From the NCBI GenBank assembly GCA_001627335.1, contig LUPK01000054.1, forward strand, positions 1 to 64,000: 64,000 bases of DNA. The letters are read 5' to 3'. The notes beneath the pieces were generated by a model. It ran no database searches and was not told where the DNA came from. It worked only from the letters and a program-made list of their open reading frames with translations. Of this stretch, positions 9,101-17,198 are shown piece after piece. The DNA comes from Nocardioides sp. REDSEA-S33_B3 (lineage in GTDB: Bacteria; Actinomycetota; Actinomycetes; Propionibacteriales; Nocardioidaceae). The stretch's first letter is position 1; each line of letters begins with the position of its first letter. A program made the translations under genes and the position numbers.

Positions 9101-10173
9101 GCCGCGCTCCTCCCGACCCGGGCGCGGACCAGCCGAGGCAGGTCCCCGACGCCGAGGGGCAGCAGCAGGATGACCAGGACGAAGAGCAGCCCCAGGAAGT
9201 AGGTCCACTGGGTCGGGAACTGCTCGGAGAGGTAGGTGCGGCCGAAGCCGACCGTGAGGGCACCCAGGGCGGGGCCCAGGAGCAGGGCGCGGCCGCCCAG
9301 CGCGACGCCGGCGATGAGGAAGATCGAGGCGGTCGCGTCGACATCGGAGGGGGAGATGATGCCGGCGATCGGCGCGAACATCGCGCCGCCGATGCTGGCC
9401 ATCACTGCGGCGATCACGAAGGCGACCAGCTTGATGTTGGCCGGGTCGTGGCCCAGGAAGCGGACCCGCTCCTCGGCGTCGCGGGTCGCGACGAGCAGCT
9501 CCCCGAAGCGACTGCGGTAGAGCTGCCAGACGACCACGAGGCAGCCGATCAGCAGGCCGGCGGCGATGGAGTAGACCATCTGCTTGTTGACCGGGTCGTA
9601 GAGGTTGTAGCCGAAGAAGAGGGTGAACTGGTTGAGCCCGTTGAAGCCGCCGGTCTCCTTGATGGTGGCGACCAGGAGCGTCGCGAACACCACGGCCAGG
9701 GCCTGGGTGAGGATCGCGAAGTAGGCGCCCTTGACCCGCCGCTTGAAGATCAGCCAGCCGAGCCCCGTCGCGGCGAGCGCTGGCAGGACCACGATCGCCA
9801 CCAGGGTGAACGGGCCGCTGCGGAACGGCTCCCAGAACCCGGGAATCGTGCCGTCGCCGTACAGGATCATGAAGTCGGGGACCCCCTCGGGGCCGGCGGC
9901 CTCGAGCTTGAGGTGCATCGCCATCGCGTAGCCGCCGAGGCCGAAGAAGACGCCCTGCCCCATGACGAGCATGCCGCCACGGCCCCAGGCCAGTCCGATG
10001 CCGACGGCGGCGATGGCCCAGCAGATGTACTTGCCCAGGCTGTTGAGGCGGAAGGCGCTCAGCGTCGCCGGGGCGACGACCAGCAGCAGCACCGCCAGGA
10101 CGGCGATGGCGAGCAGCGGGGCGTAGGTCCGCAGCAGGGTCGCGCTCCTGCCCGGAGCAGTCGTCGTGCTCAT
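9097..10173 (-). CDS. urtC: Urea ABC transporter permease UrtC
   Basis: A 358-residue LivM-type permease with about ten membrane helices, which forms the urea channel with UrtB. The family pattern WGRGGMLVMGQGVFFGLGGYAMAMHLKLE near residues 60-90 is clear. The EAA-like loop near RFGELLVATRDAEERVRFLGHD is where the ATPases dock. Start and stop overlap the neighbouring urt genes by 4 nt each. Length is normal. Confidence 0.94.
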   Translation of the reverse strand: MSTTTAPGRSATLLRTYAPLLAIAVLAVLLLVVAPATLSAFRLNSLGKYICWAIAAVGIGLAWGRGGMLVMGQGVFFGLGGYAMAMHLKLEAAGPEGVPDFMILYGDGTIPGFWEPFRSGPFTLVAIVVLPALAATGLGWLIFKRRVKGAYFAILTQALAVVFATLLVATIKETGGFNGLNQFTLFFGYNLYDPVNKQMVYSIAAGLLIGCLVVVWQLYRSRFGELLVATRDAEERVRFLGHDPANIKLVAFVIAAVMASIGGAMFAPIAGIISPSDVDATASIFLIAGVALGGRALLLGPALGALTVGFGRTYLSEQFPTQWTYFLGLLFVLVILLLPLGVGDLPRLVRARVGRSAA

Positions 10174-11054
10174 GCCAGACCTCTCGTCCGCACGGTGAAG
10201 AGTCCTTGGGGTCGCAGTTGGAGGAAGACCACCACCAGTGCGAAGGTGGCGACCTGTGCCATCGCCGCACTGGTCCAGTCGGCGAAGAACGCCGTGGCGA
10301 TGCCGACCGTGAAGGCGGCGATGACGGTGCCCTTGAGCTGTCCGAGGCCGCCGGCCACGACGACCAGGAACGCCGAGATGATGTAGGTCGTGCCCAGGCT
10401 TGGGTTGGTGCCCGAGATCAGCGAGACGGCCACGCCGCCGATGCCGGCCAGGCCCGAGCCGATGAAGAAGGTGATCCGGTCCGTCGCCCGGGTCGAGATG
10501 CCCATCGTCTCGGCCAGGTCGCGGTTCTGCACCGTGGCGCGGATGCGGCGGCCGAAGGAGGTGTACTTCAGCAGGGCGGCGAGGGCGCCCAGCGAGGCCA
10601 GCGCCAGCACGATCGTGAAGATCTGGCGGTAGGGCCAGTTGTAGCCGAAGACCGGGATCGTGCCGACCAGCCAGTCGGGGACGCGGACCGGGTCACCCTG
10701 GGCTCCGAAGAGGTCCTTGGCCAGCTGCTGGAGCACCAGGCTGACGCCGACCGTGACCAGCAGGGTGTCCAACGGCCTTCGGTACATGAAGGAGATGACG
10801 CAGACCTCGAGGAGCAGGCCCATCAGGCCCGCGACGACGAACGCCACCGGCAGGGCGACGAGGATGGAGAGGTCGATGTTCGTGACGACCTGCTGGGTGA
10901 CGTAGGCGGTGTAGGCGCCGATCATCAGGAACTCGCCGTGGGCCATGTTGATGACCCCCATCTGGCCGAACGTGAGCGTCAGGCCGAGGGCGGCGATGAG
11001 CAGGAGCGCGCCGGTCGCGGTGCCGGCGAGCAGCGGGGTGGTGAAGGCGTCCAC
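10170..11054 (-). CDS. urtB: Urea ABC transporter permease UrtB
   Basis: A 294-residue LivH-type permease with about eight helices. Family motifs are GQMGVINMAHGEFLMIGAY near the N-terminus and the coupling loop TSFGRRIRATVQNRDLAETMGI. The open frame extends upstream to 11126. That extension would give a Pro-rich start and would read through the strong hairpin at 11111-11151. GTG 11054, preceded by AGAGG seven bases away, restores the normal family length and was chosen. Its stop overlaps urtC by 4 nt. Confidence 0.92.
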   Translation of the reverse strand: MDAFTTPLLAGTATGALLLIAALGLTLTFGQMGVINMAHGEFLMIGAYTAYVTQQVVTNIDLSILVALPVAFVVAGLMGLLLEVCVISFMYRRPLDTLLVTVGVSLVLQQLAKDLFGAQGDPVRVPDWLVGTIPVFGYNWPYRQIFTIVLALASLGALAALLKYTSFGRRIRATVQNRDLAETMGISTRATDRITFFIGSGLAGIGGVAVSLISGTNPSLGTTYIISAFLVVVAGGLGQLKGTVIAAFTVGIATAFFADWTSAAMAQVATFALVVVFLQLRPQGLFTVRTRGLA

Positions 11055-11110
11055 GGCGGGGCCTCTCGATCCGAGTGATGTCCGGGGGCTGGTCGGGGGC
11101 TGGTCGGGGG

Positions 11111-11151
11111 CCGGTTCCGGGGCCACCGCGTCGGCGGTGGCCCCGGACCGG
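11111..11151 (-). terminator. Strong hairpin between urtA and urtB
   Basis: The arms 11111-11129 and 11134-11151 pair over 18 bp with a single bulged base and a 4-nt loop (GTCG). It lies in the 119-nt gap after urtA. It could end part of the transcripts or protect the urtA message from decay, giving more binding protein than permease. That effect is inferred from its place in the operon. Confidence 0.7.
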
Positions 11152-11173
11152 GTGGGGCGGGGTCAGGCGGCGA

Positions 11174-12424
11174 TCACTCCGCGCTCGGGTCCCACCAGGA
11201 GTAGCCCTCCAGGAACGGGTCGGGCTCGATCGGCGAACCGGAGGACCAGACGACGTCGAACTGGTTGTCCTCGTTGATCTGACCGATCAGCGCGGTCTTG
11301 GCGATGTGGTGGTTCTCGCCGTCGATCGTGACGGTGCCCTCGGGGGCGTCGAAGCTGACCCCGTCGGAGGCGGCGTTGACGTCGTCGACGTCGAAGGACT
11401 CGGCCTTCTCGACGATGACCTTGTAGAGGTACAGCGAGGTGTAGGCGGCTTCCATCGGGTCCGATGTCGGACGGTCGGACCCGTACTTGGCCTGGAAGGC
11501 GTCGATGAACGCGGCGTTCTCCGGGCTGTCGACGGACTGGAAGTAGTTCCACGCGGCGTACTGGCCGGTGACGCTGTGGCCCATGGCCGGCGCCTCCTCC
11601 TCGGCGATCGAGACCGAGATGATCGGCGAGGTCTCCGCGGAGAGGCCCTGCTCGTAGTAGGCCTTGATGAAGCCGACGTTGGAGGAGCCGTTGATCGTGT
11701 TGAACACGAAGTCCGGCTTCGCCTTCACGATCTTGGCGACCTGCGTGGTCCAGTCGTCGTCGTCGAGCGGGACGTACTCCTCACCGACGATCTCGATGCC
11801 CAGCTCGGCGGCGTACTGCTTGATGATCTTGTTGGCCGTGCGCGGGAAGACGTAGTCCGAGCCCGCGAGGAACAGCGTCTCCACGCCCTCGGAGGCCAGG
11901 AAGTCCATCGCGGGGATGATCTGCTGGTTGGTCGTGGCGCCGGTGTAGTAGATGTTCTCCGAGGCCTCGAGGCCCTCGTACTGCACCGGGTAGAACAGCA
12001 GCCCGTTGTTGGCCTCGACGACCGGGAGCATCGCCTTGCGCGACGCGGAGGTCCAGCCGCCGAAGACCGCCGCGACGCAGTCGCCGGTCAGCAGCTTCTC
12101 GATCTTCTCGGCGAAGATCGCGGGGTCGCTGGCGCCGTCCTCCTCGACGGCCTCGATCTGCTTGCCGAGGATGCCGCCGTCGGCGTTGATCTCCTCCATG
12201 GCCAGGCCGAGGGAGTCGCGGACGGTCTGCTCGCTGATCGACATCGCGCCCGAGGTGGAGTTGAGGAACCCGAGCTTGATGGTGTCGCCGGAGGTGTCGA
12301 CGCAGCTCTCGGCGGCGGTGGTGCCCTCGTCGGACTTGTTGCCGCAGGCAGCCAGGCTGAGTGCGGTGAGGACGGCGAGCGCTGCGCCTCCGGCAGCGCG
12401 GCCGCGGGTACGGGTGGTGAACAC
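11174..12424 (-). CDS. urtA: Urea ABC transporter substrate-binding lipoprotein UrtA
   Basis: A 416-residue lipoprotein that captures urea outside the membrane and passes it to UrtBC. The N-terminus has Arg-rich residues, a hydrophobic core and the lipobox LSLAAC with Cys27 as lipid site. The mature part is a type I binding fold. Family landmarks are LGFLNSTSGAMSISE, FGGWTSASRKAMLPVVE, LFYPVQYEGLE and the SDYVFPRTANKI strand. It is the first gene of the urt-ure operon, with its promoter in the AT-richer gap to its right. It is followed by a hairpin before urtB. Confidence 0.96.
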   Translation of the reverse strand: MFTTRTRGRAAGGAALAVLTALSLAACGNKSDEGTTAAESCVDTSGDTIKLGFLNSTSGAMSISEQTVRDSLGLAMEEINADGGILGKQIEAVEEDGASDPAIFAEKIEKLLTGDCVAAVFGGWTSASRKAMLPVVEANNGLLFYPVQYEGLEASENIYYTGATTNQQIIPAMDFLASEGVETLFLAGSDYVFPRTANKIIKQYAAELGIEIVGEEYVPLDDDDWTTQVAKIVKAKPDFVFNTINGSSNVGFIKAYYEQGLSAETSPIISVSIAEEEAPAMGHSVTGQYAAWNYFQSVDSPENAAFIDAFQAKYGSDRPTSDPMEAAYTSLYLYKVIVEKAESFDVDDVNAASDGVSFDAPEGTVTIDGENHHIAKTALIGQINEDNQFDVVWSSGSPIEPDPFLEGYSWWDPSAE

Positions 12425-12621
12425 GGCAGACCTCTCGGTGGGGGTGCGGGTGGGGCTGTGCGTGGTGTGCCGTGAAACCTAGGAACGCCGGATTTCGGGT
12501 TACTACCAAATGGAATTAATTCGGTGTTACGGGTCTCGCACACCCCGGGCCGCGCCGTAACCCCGGGCGCTGATGGGCCGTTGAGGCTGCAACCCCGACT
12601 CCCCTGAGCGAAGGACCATCC
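12425..12621. promoter_or_regulatory. Divergent promoter region of urtA and the LVIVD gene
   Basis: This 197-bp gap contains a locally AT-rich stretch, rare in this DNA. It has the perfect palindrome GAATTAATTC (12513-12522) flanked by two GTTAC motifs (12499-12503 and 12526-12530, 27 bp apart). On the urtA-coding strand these read GTAAC. It is a likely binding site for a nitrogen regulator. The spacing does not fit the usual GlnR box, so the regulator is open. The LVIVD gene has AAGGA five bases before its ATG. Confidence 0.45.
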
Positions 12622-14160
12622 ATGTCTCGCGCCGGACACCCCGCCCTGCGGGCCCTGCTCGCCCTCGGCCTCGCCGCCGTCGCCCCCGTGCTGGCAGTTC
12701 CCGCCGTCTCCGCTCACCAGGCCGGCGACCTGCCGACCAACACCCGCGGAGTCCAGGTGGCGACCGAGGGGGAGGGGATGGCGATGGAGTTCGTCGCCAA
12801 CCTGCAGTACAACGACTCCGGCGAGGCCCAGAACGGCTCGGACATCGAGTTCATGCGGCTGGGCAAGAAGGAGTACGCCCTGGCCGGCACCCTGCGAGAG
12901 GGTCTGCAGATCATCGACATCACCAAGCCCCGCAAGCCCACGCGGGTCGCCGTCTACGACTGCGCGATCTCCCAGGGCGACATCCAGGTGTGGACCCGTC
13001 GCGGGCGGGTGCTCGCCAGCTACACCGCCGACGGCAGCGTCGGTGCGGCCGGCGCAGCCTCGCAGTGCGGTCGTGACCTGGACCTGTCCGCCGACGACGC
13101 CGGCACCGTGATCGTCGACCTCACCAAGCCGCGGAAGCCGCAGAGCGTGAGCTTCCTGCCCGTCGGTGCGGGGTCGCACAACATGACGATCCACCCGAGC
13201 GGGAAGTACCTCTACAACTCCAACTCCGACCTGCTGACCGCCGGCGTCTCGCCCTTCATCACGATCTACGACATCAGCGCGCCCACCAAGCCGCGCTTCG
13301 TCCAGGACTTCGGGATCCCGTTCGTCCCGACCTCGCTGGGCTCGGAGTCCCACGACATCACCTTCAGCGCCGACGGCACCCGCGCCTACTCCGCGGCGCT
13401 CTCGCAGACGCTGGTGCTGGACACCACCGACCCCGCCGACCCCGAGATCATCGGTCAGATCGTCGACCCCACGGTCAACGTGGCGCACCAGGCCGACCCG
13501 ATCACCATGAAGGACTCCGACGGTGTCGAGCGCACCATCCTCGTCGTCACCGACGAGCGCGCCGGCGCGGCGGCCTCGGTCGAGTGCCCCGGCGGCGGCC
13601 TGCACCTCTACGACATCACCGGCGACCTCGAGACCGCCCCGGCCAAGATCGGCGCGTGGTTCGCGCCTGCGTTCTCGGTCCAGGACGGTGCGACCTGCAC
13701 CTCGCACGTGCTGCGGATCTACCCGCGCCAGAAGCTGATGACCATCGCCTGGTACGCCCAGGGCGTGCGCGTCATCGACCTCTCGGGTCTCGCCGACGTC
13801 GCGGCGGACCCGCTCGCGAACCCGCTCTCGATCGCCTTCGGCGACGGCGTCGGCATGACCGAGGTCGGCTACTACACGATGCCCGACAGCGACTCCTGGT
13901 CGTTCAAGACCAACAAGATCAAGCGCAACGGCTCCTTCTACGGCTACAGCAACGACCTGGTCCGCGGCTTCGACGTGTTCAAGTACGACGGCAGCACCAT
14001 CGGCACGGTCAAGCCGCTGAAGCCGAAGAACCTCAAACCCAAGGCCTCCGCCCGCGTCGAGGGCTCCGGCCGCTCGGCCAGCCTGGCGCTGCTGGTCCCG
14101 GCGGCACTCGGCGGGCTGGTGCTCCACCGGCTCGGTGCTCGCCGCCGGCGTACCGCCTGA
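12622..14160 (+). CDS. Exported LVIVD-repeat protein with C-terminal membrane anchor
   Basis: A 512-residue secreted protein, predicted beta-propeller-like, built from LVIVD-type repeats (for example GLQIIDITKPRKPTRV, TVIVDLTKPRKPQSV, ITIYDISAPTKPRFV, GVRVIDLSG). These repeats occur in surface and choice-of-anchor proteins of unknown function. A signal peptide spans about residues 1-32 (cleavage near VSAHQ). The C-terminus has a hydrophobic stretch (SLALLVPAALGGLVL) followed by ARRRR, so the protein is probably left in the membrane facing out or processed by a sorting enzyme. No catalytic motif was found. A hairpin terminator follows. It is not functionally linked to its neighbours. Confidence 0.8.
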   Translation: MSRAGHPALRALLALGLAAVAPVLAVPAVSAHQAGDLPTNTRGVQVATEGEGMAMEFVANLQYNDSGEAQNGSDIEFMRLGKKEYALAGTLREGLQIIDITKPRKPTRVAVYDCAISQGDIQVWTRRGRVLASYTADGSVGAAGAASQCGRDLDLSADDAGTVIVDLTKPRKPQSVSFLPVGAGSHNMTIHPSGKYLYNSNSDLLTAGVSPFITIYDISAPTKPRFVQDFGIPFVPTSLGSESHDITFSADGTRAYSAALSQTLVLDTTDPADPEIIGQIVDPTVNVAHQADPITMKDSDGVERTILVVTDERAGAAASVECPGGGLHLYDITGDLETAPAKIGAWFAPAFSVQDGATCTSHVLRIYPRQKLMTIAWYAQGVRVIDLSGLADVAADPLANPLSIAFGDGVGMTEVGYYTMPDSDSWSFKTNKIKRNGSFYGYSNDLVRGFDVFKYDGSTIGTVKPLKPKNLKPKASARVEGSGRSASLALLVPAALGGLVLHRLGARRRRTA

Positions 14161-14182
14161 TCCAGCGACGCTCCATGCCGAG

Positions 14183-14222
14183 CCGAACCGGCGCGACCTT
14201 CCGGAAGTTCGCGCCGGTTCGG
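14183..14222. terminator. Bidirectional hairpin terminator
   Basis: A perfect 14-bp inverted repeat (14183-14196 with 14209-14222, arm CCGAACCGGCGCGA) has a 12-nt loop that itself contains the palindrome TTCCGGAA. It sits between the convergent LVIVD and MpaB genes. The arms resemble those of the triple array near 40.4 kb. Confidence 0.75.
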
Positions 14223-14241
14223 TGTCGAGCAGGGGTCTGCG

Positions 14242-15522
14242 TCAGCGGAGGGCGGCGACCTCGGGGGCGTCGTCGCCGAAGTAGCGGACCATCAGGTCGG
14301 CGACGACGCGGTCGCCCCAGCGCTCCAGGACGCGGCGGCCACCGGGGAGGCGACGCAGCACCTGGTGGCGCACCGTGTGACCGGCGATGACCAGCGGGTG
14401 TGCCCACGGTGGGCGCAGCGGCAGGCCGAGCTCCTTCATGCTGGTGGGGCCCAGGAAGACGGTGAGCATCGAGAGCAGCCGCTCCCGCTCATAGCGCGCG
14501 CGCAGCGGCGCGAGGGGGCCCCACTTCCGGAAGTCGAGCTCGAGCTGGGCGTCCACGGCCGAGCGGGTGAGCTGGCCGCCGGCCTCGGTGAGCGGTCCCT
14601 GGCTGATCAGGACGTGGTAGTTCAGGCGGTGCCGCTCGCGCTCGGTCTCGACGAGGAACTCGTCGTCGACGCCCATCAGCCAGCCGACGTAGCGCCACAG
14701 GTGCATGACCGCGGCGGACTCGTGCCGGCTGACCGGCACGCCGAGGGCGCGTACGCCGATGAGGACGACCCCGTCGAAGAGCCCGAGCGTCGAGGCCTGG
14801 TCGGCCTGGTTGATCGGCAGGCCCCAGCGGTCGACGTCCCAGCGCGCCTCGAACCCGTGGTTGACCAGCGCGTGCATGGCGCGCACGTGCAGCGTCAGCC
14901 GCCACCCCTCGGCGTGCGGACGCATGCCGCCCGGTTGGGTCAGTGATGTCACCCAGCGCTGGGTCTCCCCGAGGCGTCGTCGCGACTGCCCGCCGGTGAG
15001 CGCGCCCGTCTGCACGAGCAGGTCGGTGGGGCCGCCGAACCGGTATCCGCCGAGCAGCGAGAGCTGGAGCCCGACGTCGGCGGCGGCCCGCCCGAAGCGC
15101 CGGTAGGCGCGGGCGCCGGCCTCGACGAGGTCCCAGTCGACCCACTCGGGCACCTGCTCGACGGTCGTCATGAAGTCCACGAGCGCGGGCGCGGGGTCGT
15201 CCACCGCGTCCAGGCCGTGGTGCAGGGCGGTGTCGAGGTCGGACATCGAGACCCGGCCGGGCTCGCCCGCTCGCGTCCGGATCGCCTCCGCGAGCCGCCG
15301 GCCGAGCTCGTCGCGACGTCGCAGCGCCGCGCCGATGCGCAGCATCTGCTCCTCGTCGATCTCCTCGACGCCGGCGATCCGCTTGAGCAGCGTGCCCATC
15401 TTCGTGGCACGGGCCTCGCCCTCGCGGTAGCGGGTCGGGAACGGCTGGCCGGCGGTGATCTCGGGGGCGGGGGCGGGCGTGGTCGCTGAGGCGGAGCCGG
15501 GCTGGACGGGAGCACTCGTCAT
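14242..15522 (-). CDS. MpaB-type oxygenase domain protein (DUF2236)
   Basis: A 426-residue protein of the DUF2236 family, related to latex-clearing rubber oxygenase and fungal MpaB, which bind heme b and cleave carbon chains oxidatively. The substrate here is unknown. Seen features are the helical segment RAYRRFGRAAADVGLQLSLLGGYRFGGPTD, the RRLGETQRWV helix, and the conserved RLTLHVRAMHALV, where the His is a candidate heme ligand. The open frame runs further upstream, but ATG 15522 (MTSAPVQPG) is chosen because the TetR operator lies just beyond it. No signal peptide is seen. The divergent TetR gene probably controls it. Confidence 0.8.
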   Translation of the reverse strand: MTSAPVQPGSASATTPAPAPEITAGQPFPTRYREGEARATKMGTLLKRIAGVEEIDEEQMLRIGAALRRRDELGRRLAEAIRTRAGEPGRVSMSDLDTALHHGLDAVDDPAPALVDFMTTVEQVPEWVDWDLVEAGARAYRRFGRAAADVGLQLSLLGGYRFGGPTDLLVQTGALTGGQSRRRLGETQRWVTSLTQPGGMRPHAEGWRLTLHVRAMHALVNHGFEARWDVDRWGLPINQADQASTLGLFDGVVLIGVRALGVPVSRHESAAVMHLWRYVGWLMGVDDEFLVETERERHRLNYHVLISQGPLTEAGGQLTRSAVDAQLELDFRKWGPLAPLRARYERERLLSMLTVFLGPTSMKELGLPLRPPWAHPLVIAGHTVRHQVLRRLPGGRRVLERWGDRVVADLMVRYFGDDAPEVAALR

Positions 15523-15536
15523 GCCACGATCCTGAC

Positions 15537-15559
15537 GCGAGTGATCACTCGCATACAAT
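15537..15559. promoter_or_regulatory. TetR operator overlapping a leaderless promoter
   Basis: GCGAGTGATCACTCGC at 15537-15552 is a perfect 16-bp palindrome. A -10 box TACAAT (15554-15559) follows two bases later and lies nine bases before the TetR ATG at 15568, so the message is probably leaderless. The palindrome would fill the -35/-10 spacer and also lies 15 bp before the MpaB start, so one bound dimer could block both genes. Confidence 0.7.
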
Positions 15560-15567
15560 TCGCGTCC

Positions 15568-16173
15568 ATGAGGAAGGTGCCGCAGCAGAGACGATCCCGG
15601 GAGATGGTCGAGCGGATCGTCGAGGCCGGTCGCGCGGTGCTCGCCGAGGAGGGGTACGACGCCTGCTCGACCAACCGCATCGCCGCCCGGGCCGGGGTGA
15701 GCCCGGGGTCGGTCTACCAGTACTTCCCCGACAAGGCCGCCATCGTGGCCGCGGTCATCGAGGGCTGGTCCGACGAGACCGCCGAGCGGGTCGCGGCCTC
15801 CCTCGCCGACCGCGTGGGGGAGCCCGGCGGCATCGGCATGGTCCGGGCGACGATCGAGGCGCTGCTCTCCGCGCTCGAGGCCGACCCCGAGCTGCTGCGC
15901 GTGGTGAGCGAGGAGCTGCCGATGGCGCAGCACAAGGAACGTCGTACGGCGCTGGAGCGGCGCGTCCGCGAGCTGACCGCGACCTGGCTGGCCGTCCGGC
16001 CTGGGGCCTCGACCGCGCCGGACCCGGCCGTGAGCGCGTGGGTGCTGGTCCTGGCCCTGGAGAACCTCGCGGTGCGGTGGGTGCTCGACTCCCCGCCGGT
16101 GCCGCGCGAGCGGCTGGTCGAGGAGCTGGTCGCGCTGGTGACCGGCTACCTGTCGGCCCCTCGCCCCGGCTGA
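15568..16173 (+). CDS. TetR/AcrR family transcriptional regulator
   Basis: A 201-residue one-domain repressor. The helix-turn-helix spans about residues 10-55: REMVERIVEAGRAVLAEEGYD, then TNRIAARAGVSPGSVYQYFPDKAAIVAAV, a textbook TetR motif. The C-terminal ligand domain is helical with no recognisable ligand class. The frame opens at 15541, but ATG 15568 is chosen because the earlier start would overlap the operator palindrome and the -10 box. It is divergent from the MpaB oxygenase gene, its most likely target along with itself. Confidence 0.87.
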   Translation: MRKVPQQRRSREMVERIVEAGRAVLAEEGYDACSTNRIAARAGVSPGSVYQYFPDKAAIVAAVIEGWSDETAERVAASLADRVGEPGGIGMVRATIEALLSALEADPELLRVVSEELPMAQHKERRTALERRVRELTATWLAVRPGASTAPDPAVSAWVLVLALENLAVRWVLDSPPVPRERLVEELVALVTGYLSAPRPG

Positions 16174-16217
16174 CCGTGCGCGAGCGACCTCTCGGCCGTG
16201 CGCGAGCGACCTCTCGG
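16174..16217. repeat. Two tandem copies of a 22-bp repeat
   Basis: Two identical 22-bp units (16174-16195 and 16196-16217) begin CCGTGCGCGAGCGAC and end CTCTCGG. They fill the gap between the convergent TetR and CpdA genes. The same unit in opposite orientation, with one base changed, occurs three times at 29795-29860. Confidence 0.9.
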
Positions 16218-16230
16218 CAGGCCCGGCCCG

Positions 16231-17184
16231 CTAGATCTCGAGTCCCAGCGACCTCACGAGCGCGGCGAGGTCCACGCCCTTCTTCGACAGCAGCTCACGT
16301 CGGTCCTCGGGGGTGAGGGCCTGGACCTGCGGGGCCACCGAGAGCGGGTAGCCGTCGATCTCGGGGGCGTCGGTCACCGGCACGACCGTGTGGACCACGC
16401 GGTCGTCGTAGACGTGGACCATGTTGACCGCCTGGTGGCCGTCGGCGGCGGCGAGGTAGCGGTCGGCGGGGGTGAGGTCGGAGGCGTAGCAGGTGGCCGA
16501 GGCCACCGAGACCGGGATGCCGGCGAAGAGGCTGTGGCTGGTGAAGTGGAAGTGGCCGCCGAGGATCGCCCGCACGTCGGTGCCGGCCAGCACCTCGGCC
16601 AGGGGCTGCTGGTCGTCGAGCTCGATGATCTGCGCCGGCGGCAGCATCGGCACCGGGATCGGCGGGTGGTGCATCGCCAGGATGGTGCCGTGCGGCGCTG
16701 GCTCGGCCAGCACGTCGGCGAGCCAGGTCAGCTGCTCGGGCGTCACCTCGCCGTGGTGGTAGCCGGGCACGGTGGTGTCGAGGGCGACGATCCGCAGGCC
16801 GGCGACCTCGTGGACGCGGTCCTGCGGGGCCGAGGGGTCGGCGTCGGGACCGAAGAGGCCGCGGGCGTAGGGCTCGCGCTCGTCGTGGTTGCCCATCGTC
16901 CACACGACCTCGGCGCCCTCGGGCCCCATCGAGGCCGCGACCGGCTCGACCAGCTCGCGCAGCCGGGCGTAGGCCTCCGGCTCCGCCTTGTCGGCGAGGT
17001 CGCCGGTGAAGACCAGCACCTGCGGGGGCGGGTCGACGCGGCCGAGCCGCTCCAGGGCGGCCACGAGCCCGGCCTCCGGGTCGACGACGCCGTACTGCAG
17101 CTGCCCGGCGGCGAGCAGGTGCGGGTCGCTGAGGTGGGCGACGACGTGGGTGGGGTCGGGGTGCTGACCGAGCGGGACCGTCAC
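16231..17184 (-). CDS. cpdA: Class III cyclic-nucleotide phosphodiesterase (CpdA/Rv0805-like)
   Basis: A 317-residue calcineurin-like metallophosphoesterase that closely follows the layout of mycobacterial Rv0805, which hydrolyses 3',5'-cAMP and 2',3'-cyclic nucleotides. Metal motifs in order are HLSDPHLL (D-x-H), FTGDLADK (GD), TMGNHDER (GNHD), AMHHPPIP (H) and LGGHFHFT (GHxH). The SVASATCYASDLT segment after them is shared with Rv0805. GTG 17184 is the most likely start, as no ATG is available near the first strand. It is cytoplasmic and has no fused domain. It probably sets cAMP levels. It follows the sulfatase gene by 14 nt on the same strand. Confidence 0.87.
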   Translation of the reverse strand: MTVPLGQHPDPTHVVAHLSDPHLLAAGQLQYGVVDPEAGLVAALERLGRVDPPPQVLVFTGDLADKAEPEAYARLRELVEPVAASMGPEGAEVVWTMGNHDEREPYARGLFGPDADPSAPQDRVHEVAGLRIVALDTTVPGYHHGEVTPEQLTWLADVLAEPAPHGTILAMHHPPIPVPMLPPAQIIELDDQQPLAEVLAGTDVRAILGGHFHFTSHSLFAGIPVSVASATCYASDLTPADRYLAAADGHQAVNMVHVYDDRVVHTVVPVTDAPEIDGYPLSVAPQVQALTPEDRRELLSKKGVDLAALVRSLGLEI

Positions 17185-17198
17185 CTCGTCAACCCTAG

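Noticed and set aside
11055..11126. 24-residue N-terminal extension of UrtB
   Set aside because: It is Pro-rich, lies across the strong urtA-urtB hairpin, and makes the protein longer than the family; GTG 11054 has a better ribosome site.
12499..12530. GlnR box before urtA
   Set aside because: GTNAC/GAAAC half-sites spaced by about six bases are expected; the two GTAAC motifs are 27 bp apart with an AT-rich palindrome between. Kept only as an unspecific regulatory region.
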